64,000 nt of DNA from Tetracladium setigerum (taxonomy: Eukaryota; Ascomycota; Leotiomycetes; Helotiales): positions 2,604,001 to 2,668,000 of the forward strand of contig PZJY01000002.1 in assembly GCA_031472005.1 (NCBI GenBank), given 5' to 3'. The number at the start of each line of letters is the position of its first letter. Position 1 is the first letter of the stretch. The notes under the pieces were generated by a model. The model was not told the DNA's origin, ran no database searches, and saw nothing but the letters and a program-made list of their open reading frames with translations. The translations under genes and the position numbers were made by a program. Shown one piece after another: positions 1 through 9,950 of the stretch.

Positions 1-519
1 TGTTGTCGTCGCAGCAGGTAATGAAAACCAACTTGCTTCCAACCGCTCCCCTGCCTCCGAAGCATCCGCTATCACTGTTGCAGCTTCCGATTCTGCTGAT
101 GCTCGCTCTATTTGGACTGGTGGACTGGCATCTAACTACGGAGCTGCCGTCGATATCTTTGCTCCAGGAACTTCAATTTTGAGTGCTGGTATTGCCAGTG
201 ATACTGCCTCCGTTTCGAACTCGGGAACCAGCATGGTAAGCTTCTTTTCACTTCTTTTTCTAATGACGAAGTCATTTCCTATTGAGATAGTGTTCTTGTA
301 GTATATCTTCAATTTTAAAAAAGATAAAAGCTAATCGTGAATGTTAATGTCTAGGCTGCTCCCCATGTCGCCGGATTGGCAGCTTACCTGATCAACTTGG
401 AGAGCATCACTACTCCCGCCGCAGTCTGGGCCCGTATCAATGCTTTGGCGACCACTGGAGTGATTACCGATTTGCAAGGAAGCCCCAACAAGTTGATCTT
501 CAATGGCGTGCCAGCTTAG
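1..519 (+). CDS. Subtilisin-like serine protease (peptidase S8), 3' part
   Basis: This is the C-terminal part of a subtilisin-family endopeptidase; the start lies outside the window. Exons are 2-235 (open at the left edge) and 355-519, with a 119-base intron (GTAAGC...CTAG). The visible protein begins in the oxyanion-hole region (AAGNEN, whose Asn is the family's oxyanion Asn) and continues through a DIFAPGTSI segment to the active-site Ser in GTSMAAPHVAG. The intron falls directly after the Met of that motif. About 55 residues follow the intron, to a TAG stop, so there is no C-terminal extension or anchor. Fungal S8 proteases of this proteinase K type are usually secreted or vacuolar with a propeptide, but that end cannot be seen here. 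The catalytic Asp and His are also outside. The family call is secure; secretion is inference. Confidence 0.93.
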
Positions 520-960
520 AGAATTGCTGGATGAAGACTTTGAAGGTGATTTAAGGGAAGGTTTTGGTCATTTTATTATGTCTGAAGCTTTCTTTCTAGG
601 GAGGAGATTGCTACCAACTCAATGTCTTGGATGTAGGGAATGAATTTATGAATATAAGAAATTTGATCGACTTGATCGAGTTGCAGAATGCTAGTGTCTT
701 CATCGGAATCTGGGAAGTTCCCACCAAACCTCCCAGGCTGCCACATGACCATTGTCAAAGTCAGGAAGGAAAGTTTTGTTGTATCGCTGGTCTCATGAAA
801 GGAGTTTTACTTCATGTTTATGTCCATTTAGCTACAAGGAAGCTAAATCTAAATCTATATTTACAACGAAATCATTTTCTCATATCCCCAGCAAGCAACA
901 CACCTGGTGGGTTCCGTTTAAACATGTCGTCTTTGACGATGACACTTCACAATCTTCAAT
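520..960. other. Convergent intergenic region
   Basis: This lies between the stop codons of the S8 protease (+) and the pectate lyase (-). It should hold both 3' untranslated regions. I see no gene; short open frames on both strands lack recognisable similarity. Confidence 0.6.
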
Positions 961-2395
961 CTAAAGCTTTCCAGCACCTGCTCCAGCCTCAACTTTAGCC
1001 TGCAGGCCGCTGGTGGCTTCCAAAGTGTATGCATAAGTTGGCTACATCAATCGAATTAGTAAAATGCTCTGCTCTCGTTGCTCTTCCGCCTCCCTTTTCC
1101 ATTCAGGAATGAGAGACCCAGGAACCAAATAATTACATACCTTAAGGTTGCACTCCGAGGTAATGCGAGTAGTACTTCCACCGGAGAGAACGTTTCCAAC
1201 ATTGCAGATGTTTCCGGGCAGATCGCTGTCGAGATCAGTGACGAGAGCCAACTGCACATTGTCGAAGACATTGTTCTCAGCCACTATATTTTCCCAAATA
1301 TTAGTTTTTAACTTCGAGTTTGCTTTTGCTTGATCCAAGAAATCCAAGGAAACTCAAGGCCCAAGACTAGGTAGGTAAGTAAAAGAGGGAGGGGTGAACG
1401 TACAAACTTGAGCACCCATACGACTGTTAACGCCAGAAGTTGGCGCATCAAGGAAGACAGAGTTGAAGATGTGGGCAGTTCCGAAACGAACAGATGGGAG
1501 TCGGGAGTTGACGTTGCTGAAAAGGTTGTGGTGGTATGTCACATGGAGGGCACCAGTGTCTTCAGCGGCGTTGTTGTCGGAGTGGCCAATCAGAGAACCT
1601 TTCCAGTGGTCCTTGAATGTGTTCCACGAGACAGTGACCCCGTCGGCTGCGTGTGTGATATCGAGCAATCCTGTATTCATTCATTCATGGTCAGCCTTTG
1701 AGTTCTTTGGGAGGGGCTAAAAGTATGTTCGCTCGAGCTTGGGAATGGAGTAGATTGTGTAAGGTAGGTACGTACCATCGTAATCGTCCTTTCCACCAAC
1801 CATGCCAACGCTCTTGAAATCGTTGTGGTCGACCCAGACTTTGGTTGATTCGTCGATGGCAATGAGATCTCCCTTTGCGGGTGCGGGACCCAGCTTCAAG
1901 TTTTGGAAAATGACATTCGTGCCTTTGCGGACGCGGAATCCACTGCCTGTTGTTCCGGATGATGCACCTGATCCGCTGTTTTGGTATACAGTTAGTAAGT
2001 CATAGTCGACGACGAAATAAGTAGAAGACCAGTTGAGTAATGTGGTAAATTTAACAGTCAAAGGTGGACTTACAGAACAGAAGTGTTGCTCCCGACATCT
2101 GTTGAAAATCATCGTCAGCTTAAGAACTTAAAGTTTGAATGTGAACGGGATGCTGGATTGTTTACATACCGATTATACCACAGCCAGAGAGCATTCCACT
2201 GATAGTCACAATCTTGGCTTCAGTTCCCGTTACTGCAGTCTTCAAAGCTGCGCATGTAGTAACGGTCGTAGCTTTTCCACCAGCACCTCCTGTAGTACCC
2301 GCTCCATAACCGATGGGACCATCAGCACGCTTTGCGACTGGGTTGGCAGAAGCAAGTCCAGCGAGGAGAGCTGCGGATGCGATTTGGAACTTCAT
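961..2395 (-). CDS. Pectate lyase, polysaccharide lyase family 1
   Basis: This is a secreted pectate lyase that cleaves de-esterified polygalacturonan in plant cell walls by beta-elimination, with Ca2+. Six exons on the minus strand were assembled: 2395-2170, 2098-2074, 1975-1776, 1670-1404, 1283-1141 and 1041-961. The spliced frame is 942 bases, 313 residues, normal for a short fungal PL1 enzyme. Residues 1-17 form a signal peptide, followed by a Lys-Arg at 22-23 that may be a propeptide site. The family motif VWVDH is near residue 130, and the RxPxxR signature (RLPSVR) is at about 207-212, containing the catalytic Arg region. Exon 2 is only 25 bases. The C-terminal tail is short and has no carbohydrate-binding module. 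A TATA-like box lies about 145 bases upstream. The product supports plant-tissue degradation or pathogenesis, which is inference from the family. Confidence 0.95.
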
Positions 2396-3596
2396 GGTGA
2401 ATTGATGGAATCAAAAAGATTGTTGACTTTAAAGAATGCGTTTGGATTGCTGTGAGAGAGCGTGAGATTGAGAATGAGAGACTGTGATGGTTGGGATGAA
2501 GAGAAGAAAGGAATCTTCAACACAGCAGGATACCATCTTTTATATCTCCTTTGTCCGTCCTCAAGTCTGGACTTGACAGATAGACTTTCCCTTCTATCAT
2601 CCCATCATCTATCCACGAACAAATCTTCCGTCAAACAAATTGCTTCCAAGAGAGAACAAGAAGATCATCCTCACCTCACGAAGTGCGAAGTTAAGTGCCA
2701 AGCCAGCAATCTCAATGTCACGAGTAACGAGTTGAGCTGCTTTTTGTCATTGTCTCTGTTTCCAAATACGCGTCGACAATAATCATAATTAACTCGAACT
2801 CCACAGTCCTCTTTGGGACTCCACTCAGAGATATTAATTCTGGATCGGTACTTGACGACTTCATGAGTCGTGACTTGGCTTGGAGGTCTTGGACTCCGTC
2901 GAGATCAGATTAATTCAAGCTGTCAAGTTGAAACGATGGGGTTGTACTGTAGGGATGAGATGTTGGTCTTTTCTGGAAAGCAACACCCTGACTCTAGGTC
3001 GAGATTATCATTGGTCGTCCACGTCCAGTTTACCCCACCAAATGAATGTTCTGACCGAAGTTTCAGATCACATTTACATGAATCGCTTGGCAAGAGACGG
3101 ACATAAAGTACATGTCGAGGCCTAAAAGCAACATCGTCCCCACTCGCCATCCCATGCATCACCCCAGAGTTTCCATTATTGCGGATCAGATCCTAGGGCA
3201 AGTAGTGCTGGGGGTGCTCTAGGGGAATTTATCCGAGTGGTCTTTTTGCACCAGTAAGGTGGATGCTATGCGTGATCGACAAGAGGACTTTGTTTAGGTC
3301 CGGTGCGATCGTCGGTGTTGTCACCGTTATTATATGGGCACTAGGGAGTTGGACAGTATGATGGGCTTTTCGAGGGTAGGATCTGCAATGGAGTAATGGG
3401 CGATTGGAGGAAGATTACTTCTTCAGACAGATCTATTTCTCGCCAAAATCACCTAGAAATATGGATGTGATCTCCGTTGTCGAAATTTTTCGTCAATTGA
3501 GTCTGGTGATGTAGAAAACGTTTTATCTACCATGTCTGTTCTCATATGTGTTTATGACTTTTTTGTACAGAACTTTTCTTTATTTAAACTTGGAGA
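2396..3596. other. Pectate lyase upstream region
   Basis: This is 1.2 kb between the pectate lyase start and the stop of the next minus-strand gene. Besides the TATA-like box it has two CCCCAC hexamers (3033-3038 and 3138-3143), which read GTGGGG on the gene's strand and match the CreA/CRE1 carbon-catabolite repressor site (SYGGRG). No gene is seen. Confidence 0.45.
2537..2544 (-). promoter_or_regulatory. TATA-like box of the pectate lyase gene
   Basis: The minus strand reads TATAAAAG here, about 145 bases before the pectate lyase ATG. This fits a TATA element of a strongly inducible gene. The 5' end of the transcript is not known. Confidence 0.5.
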
Positions 3597-6407
3597 TCAC
3601 ATCGGATCCTCTTGCCCACCACTCATTCCGTCCCCACCAGAATTTGATTCCAAGAACTGAGCAAGATCAAAGTCCTCTGGTAAACCCAACGTTGCAGCTG
3701 GCATATTGAGGTTGATAGTACGGCCACCGCTTGTGGTAGGCATGAGGAAAGTGTATGCGGTGCTGGGGACATTGGTTGAACCTGGTTCCTCGTAGTTTAT
3801 GGGATTGTATGTTTGTCGTGGGGGTGGAAATTCATATGCATTCCGTTGAATTAGTGGGGAAACGTATTGCTGTTGCTGTTGCTGCTGCTGCGGTTGCTGC
3901 TGCTGAGTTGGAGGTATTGGGTATAGCGGACGAGAAAAAGTTCCGGACGGTGATATACTCTGTTGCATAGTCTGTGGGATAGGATTCAAATGGGGTCCCT
4001 GACCCTCGGACGGCGATGACATACTATGGCTTCGATGCGTTGGCATGAACTGGATTTGCTGCTGCTGCTGCCGTTGCCCTTGTTGTGGATTAGGATTCAG
4101 GCGGGTTGATTGAGCCTCTGATACTGATGACATGCTTTGGCTTCGACTCGGTCGCATGAACTGGATTTGCTGCTGTGGTTGCTGTGGTTGCTGTGGTTGC
4201 TGTTGCTGTTGAAAATGACTTGCGCCACACATATCACTAATCATTGCCGAATATTCTCGTTGCCCTTCCGGATGCAAGCCTTCAGTCCCTAGATCTTTCA
4301 GTTCGCCCTGGTTGTCTAAACCTGGGAGGGGAATCCTCTCGCCTGTGTTCCCATCCTCAAACAAGCCCAAGATGTTAGATTTAATTGTCTCAAAGGCGTC
4401 TCGATACCTTGTTGCAAGCGGCCATCTCTCCGCCACAATGTAAAGAACAATTGAACAAGCGTTCAGGTCGTTAGTGGTGCTCAAGTTATATATGTGAGTC
4501 GGGGAGAGCCAGAGGCAGTAGAGAAGATTGAGGCCGGCGAGGAAGATGGAGTAAATGGCCATGAGAGAGAATCCTACGCTTGTTTCTCGGTGGAGGCTTT
4601 TGTACGTTCTACAGACACCACCACAGGCATCTGCACATTTGACAATAAGACTTGGGTGGACGTCTGGCTTTGAGATTTGCGGATAGAGTAGAAGGCGGAT
4701 TGCTTGATAATAGTATACCTCATAGTAGTATACTCCATCGTAGCTGTATGTTTCCGTGTCGCTTTCGGAAAAGCCCACGGGGATGCGTTGTCGCCATTCT
4801 GAGAGATTAAGAAGGAAGCCGTCAATCTTGGAGCGGGAGAGTGGCTTCTGCTTGTCGACGCGGTAGACTGATTGTTGGATGTCAGACTCGATCCGTCTTA
4901 ACCGGATGATGTGAATAAAACAGGATAGGGAAGTGCGTGGAGATGCTTGGTGGTCTGCATCTGGATTTAGGAGGGATTGAATGGTTGAATCGCTTGCTGT
5001 GCCCACGAGTCAGTATATACTACCATGAAGAAAGTTTGTCCAGCAAGGACCGCAGCTGGCCAGTCCAGTTAAAACGGCCAATCAGATCTGGTGATTAACA
5101 CCCAAACTTTAATGTGGCCTGATTTCTGCGTACCTACATTCGTCGGAGATGTCCAAAGGAAGCTATTTCTAGTCAGCGACGGCACGAATATAATACGACT
5201 TCGAGACGCACCTCGACATCAATATCTCGATCTGAAACGGCAAACGGTCTCCCAAGCATGACAGAAACTTGACGGTCAAGACAATAACAGCTCCAAAACA
5301 CCCTCTTCCTGATCTCCATGGCAAGAGTTGCCTTTTGGTTGGGGATGCGTCGATGCAATCCAAGCGAAATGCAGATTCGAACTGCGAGCCCCACGTTGGT
5401 CCATGCACCAAGTCCACGGGGAGCACGAAGACAGTATATGGCATGAAGCAACAGCGTTTGCGCCGACTTAAGATCATGGGCTTTCAGAATGGAGTCGAAG
5501 TGCGACAAGGCAGCTTGGTAGAACTTGTCGGGATAAGTCATTCCTACTTCCCCCACCGTCTCAAGGAATCTGCCCGCCGTCGCATACACTAAGTTCAGCG
5601 TACTGACTTCGTACGGATCCGTGAGTGTTGCCTCCAAGTTTTTGAAGTGTAGGCGACTGACATCCGGACGATACAGTACCACCCATCTTGTTGAGATATG
5701 CTTCAAGTATCCCTTCAGCAGAGTGTCGGCAAGCAATGGTGGAATGTTTGCTAATGTATCTGGTTCCTTCCCAGTCCCAAGTCTGCTGGACCCGGGACCA
5801 AGATCCGGTCGTTCTTCCCATGTTGTCGGGCGATCGGTATGCGCAATCGAACCTAGCATATGGCCAACCGTAATATTCGAGGACTCGGCCCCAACAAAAG
5901 CGCCCCCGGCATGGAGTGAGAGGTCCAGCAGGTACTGCGTGGCTTCCATGATTTTCCCCTCTTCGCGATGCTTCAAAACTGGACTTGGTGATTTGGAGGT
6001 GTTCTGGTCCAGAGAAGCTTCACTAGGGATGACATTTTCCCAGTTGTCTTTGCCCGAGTCTTGAAGGTTAGCTGCTGCTACAGTTTTTTCGAGTTCTAAA
6101 ACACGTGCTTCTAGGGCCTTGATATACTGATATTTTCCATATGGAATCGTCTTCGAGGGGACGATATACTCGCATGTGGGCATGTTTTTGCAGTTTCCGC
6201 ATTTCGGTTGCCCACCATCGCACTTTGTCAACACGTCAGTATGTGTTTGAGATTAGCTCGTTTCCAATGATGAGCAACCTTTTGCTTGCGGGACTTGCAT
6301 CGCGTGCAAGCAACAGCAATTCTTGCCCGTTTGGCTGGCCTGGACGCCTCGCTGGGATCGAGGGACTCCTCGGGAGTTTTACCCGCTTGGTTGTCAGCAA
6401 GAGACAT
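3597..6407 (-). CDS. Zn2Cys6 transcription factor with Fungal_trans domain and polyGln tail
   Basis: This is a nuclear DNA-binding regulator. Exons are 6407-6279, 6222-5212, 5162-5138 (25 bases) and 4996-3597. The spliced frame is 2,565 bases, 854 residues. The zinc cluster spans residues 34-60: CTRC, then Cys six residues later, then CGNC, then the last Cys. The first intron splits the cluster just before its third Cys. A short coiled coil (about residues 68-85) follows, as in dimeric members. The middle region (about 190-390) has the Fungal_trans signature, including a GRPFA segment and the VELPLD junction spanning exons 2 and 3. The last 250 residues are low complexity with two Gln-rich stretches (about 649-670 and 750-765) and a tandem duplication. 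The target pathway is unknown. The gene shares its upstream region with another Zn2Cys6 factor and lies next to a pectate lyase, but nothing shows that it controls it. Confidence 0.92.
4044..4178 (-). repeat. Intragenic tandem duplication in the regulator tail
   Basis: Two copies of a roughly 111-base unit lie in the coding sequence of the Zn2Cys6 factor. The identical 21-base core starts at 4044 and again at 4155. At protein level each unit runs from a Gln stretch through IQFM and a Ser-rich RS.SMSS segment to LNP.PQ. It is a low-complexity expansion inside a probable activation region. Confidence 0.75.
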
Positions 6408-7696
6408 GTTGGTGGATGCACTTCACGGGGTTCGAGGCAATTCCAGATGGAGTATCTCCTTTCGCATGCTCATGAACGTTACGACGTTCGTGTGACAGTT
6501 CATGGTGGTGGAAATTTCAGGTTATCGAACAGCCAGCAGCATCAAGGAACACAACAGCAAACAAAATCAACAAGTGTTGGCAGGCAGGAAGCAGATAGGC
6601 ATGGATAACGGATGGGACGCTCAGGACTCAAATAGTTTGGGCTTGATAGGCAACGAGGGATTAATCGAATGGAAGGCCGGGGGCACCACAGTGATGATGG
6701 TTGAGCAATAATGGATAACCTTACCTAGTAGTTGATGAGCGCCCCCGGATATCTCTTTTGTCCGATGCGCCGTTCAGATCGCAGGCGGGTGCATGGAGAT
6801 GCGCTGAAGCATCACAGCGGTGTTTGTGAAGCTCTATGGTCAGGGAAAGTCTATCCGGAAAAAAGCATTGAAATCGACCTCTTCTCCGCACCACTTCTCC
6901 CTCTCGTTGGATGGCCCTTATAAGGCGCGAACTCTAACCACCATAGCCTCCACACAACGGATGGCATCAATGACAGTGCCAATTTACAAGCTCAGCGGCG
7001 CCGGTCACTTTGGCCGGTATGTAAGCTTGTTTAAACAGTGCTTTTTGAATGTTTCAGATGTGAGTGGTGCGTCTGTGTGTGGGAAAGTAGTGAGAGACAA
7101 CGGGAATAAATAAACAAAGTGATTCATGGATAAATACGAAGTACCTAATGCCAGATATACCTATGTACCTTTGTATCTATCGTTCAGTCTCGTACCCTCG
7201 GCTAATCTAACCATCTCGCTGTGATGAGATGAGGGGAAGGGAGAATGAAGAGAGAAAATGCCCTAAACTTCGAAGTCAATATACGCCAGCCAAGCATCAT
7301 CCTCACATAGCAACAGACCAACAACAGACCAACAGAGACTTCGTCCTCGGTTAGAGCAAGCGTGTGGCACAGACCCCCATGTGTCACGTGCGGCAAACCC
7401 GCCATCGTGAGAAATGGGCTTGGCCTTCACTTTCCCCGCAATAATAGCTGAGAGAAGAACTAGAAGATCACAAGGCCGCAGCTTCACCGTCTTTGATTCC
7501 AAGGGCCCGGCCAGCCTCCTTGAAATGCTTCCTGTCCTTTATCGTCTTCGTGGCAAAACGAAGGCGATCCTACATCATCATGCTCCTCTATACAAAACGC
7601 GCTGCGCCAAAGCAGCCCAAAAGAAGGACTAGAACTGGTATGTTCCATTGTTTTGTCAATTGTTGCCCGCAGCCGCAATGCTAACGTAGCCATGGG
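6408..7696. other. Shared upstream region of two divergent Zn2Cys6 genes
   Basis: This is 1.29 kb between the two start codons. A frame that could extend the right-hand gene is closed by a stop at 7682-7684, which supports its start at 7697. Open frames on both strands are short and unrecognised. Regulatory sites are likely, but I cannot assign any. Confidence 0.5.
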
Positions 7697-9585
7697 ATGA
7701 AAGGCTGTATTCGATGGTAAGTTTTCCTATCTAGAGGCCATGTATCTCTATAGCAATTAGTTAACAATTCTCTAGTAAGCAAAAGGTACCGCGAACCTAC
7801 TTCCCTTTCCCCGAACCAAAGTCTCTAACCTTCCCAAAGAAGAAGAAGTGCAACGAAGAACGTCCCGAGTGCCAGCGATGCGTCGAACATGGCATGCCCT
7901 GTGAATATGAGGTGCAGAAGATTCGAAAGCGCGATCGCGGCTCCTTTTCTGGCTCGTCATATTCAGCAAAAACCGATCCCTACAAACGACAAGAATACCC
8001 ACACAAGCAATCAGGCGAAGATGAGGTCTGGGGAGGGTATATAGGAACGGATGCGGAATCAGTTGACTGGAGCTTTGCTCCTACGTTTGATTACAATGAT
8101 GCAGCGTTTGTGGAACATATCGAGAATGTGGTGGTTCAGTCGCCAGGCGCTCTTGTGGCACACACTGGCTCATGGTCGGGGAGTCGATATCCAGATCTTG
8201 CGATGATAGCCCCTTCTCCGGTGGCTTCGCCACTACTTGAATTCAGTGCGCCAGCATTCATGGAGTTTTCGGACAAGACGAATCGGCGAGGGTTGGTTGA
8301 CCATTTCTGCAACGTTATGTCGCATTTGATCGTTTTCAAGGAAGACAACGGAAATCCCTTCAGACAGTTGGTATTGCCGCTCTCTCACTCGAGTCCAGCA
8401 GTAATGGATGCAATCTATGCGCTGAGCAGTGCGCATCTGGAATATCGAGGGGTGAAGAATGAGGAAATGTCCTTGACTTTCCACAATCGGGCTCTCAAGG
8501 GCATCGCACAGCTCATTGAAGACAACACCGGCAGCCGGGAAGAGCTTCTCGGAGCAATTATGTTGTTGGTCTACTACGAAGTCCTGGTTCAGCAAGGGAA
8601 CTCGAACATAGTGCAGGGCCATCTCAAAGGTGCACTTGCCATCATGAATGCCAGTTCTGAGGTAGAGACTCCTACTACCGTCTTTTTGGAACGCGCCTTT
8701 CGGTTCTACGATGTGGTAACCGCCCTTTCTCTGGGAATTGCACCGAGCACCAGTTCTCAATCTCGGCCAACCCCACTCCAGTTTGCTTCACAAACAAGCG
8801 AATCCGAGTCACAACACAGCTCCTTGAGCAATGTGGATGTTCTCTTGGGCCTTTCCACCGAGCTGTGGCCGATTATTCATCGCCTCTCACATCTCCTATC
8901 AATGAAAAGTTCTCTCGATGAGGCCGTGGCAACAGGCCAGAATTCGAAAGCTTTTGTTTTGCGGGCGGAATTGGAGAATTCATCACACGCTATCGAAATA
9001 GCCCTTACGAAATGGGTTCCCTCGACTTCGAGCCCTGTGATTGAGTTGGATCAATTGACCATCCTAGACGAAGATTTGGGGAGACCTTCAAGCATAGAGC
9101 CCATTGACATCGATCCCGCAACAAAAACGTCAGAGATCGATCCGAACGAAGATGCCAAAGACTGCGCACGCATTGAGAGCATTCTGTGCAACGCCGAAGC
9201 ATACCGACATTCTGCCTTGGTTTATCTCTACCGAATCATCCAGTGTCGCCCATGCGAGAACCCCCAGGTTCAGAAACATGTTCGACTTTCCTTGGCAGCC
9301 TGTTCGACTGTGGTGGCCAGTTCGGAGCAATGTTCCAACTTCAATGCGCCGATGGCTGCACTCTTGTGGCCACTTTTCGTGGCAGCCTGCGAGGCCACAA
9401 CGGAAGAAGATAGGAACGTGTCACAACAAACGTTCTTTGGCTGCGAGCGAAGGCAGGGCATGAGGAATATCATGCGAGCCTGGGAAGTCGTGCAGGAAGT
9501 GTGGCAGAGACGAGATTGTGGAGAGGCTGGTGTGGACTGGCGAGATGTCTGTACGGAGAAGGGCATCAATATTGTCTTCGGATGA
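7697..9585 (+). CDS. Zn2Cys6 transcription factor with Fungal_trans_2-type domain
   Basis: Exons are 7697-7716, 7776-7785 and 7840-9585. The spliced frame is 1,776 bases, 591 residues. Joining a 20-base first exon and a 10-base second exon restores a perfect zinc cluster, C-x2-C-x6-C-x6-C-x2-C-x6-C, starting at residue 4. Without these splices the cluster lacks its first three key positions. Introns are 59 and 54 bases with good sites (GTAAGT...CTAG; GTACCG with CTAAC before AAAG). The start ATG is the only one after an in-frame stop at 7682. The remainder matches the Fungal_trans_2 regulator type, ending in the characteristic basic helix around GMRNIMRAWEVV and VDWRDV before a short hydrophobic C-terminus. 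The N-terminus before the cluster is only three residues, which is unusual but seen in this group. Target genes are unknown. Confidence 0.85.
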
Positions 9586-9950
9586 GGGCAATTTCTTGCA
9601 TCTCATGTATACGCCTCCAGCTTCTGCGTCTCTCTCTGCCTTTGCTTTCATCCTTTGTTCCTCTCCCTCACTCTCGCGGTCTCACCTTAGCCTCCGCTTG
9701 GCGCTAGCAAGACAAGCCTTCTTGGCAACGGGCTGGTCACGTGTGCAGTACATCATCGTGATCGCGAATATGACGTAGCTCGCACAAGGAGAAATTCTTA
9801 ACAACTTGGATTTCGAACTTGACAGCAACTTCCAAGGGACTAGAATTGGCGCCGTGCTGAAGTTAATTTCTTCGACGCCAACTCCTTCGCGCTTTCATCC
9901 TCTAAAAGTGCTAGCTATATTTACATATACCCTTTGCATCAACAGCAGCT
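9586..9950 (+). other. Short intergenic region
   Basis: This is 365 bases between the regulator stop and the start of the next plus-strand gene. It must hold a 3' end and a promoter. It includes GTCACGTG at about 9735-9742, an E-box-like hexamer. No gene is seen. Confidence 0.45.
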
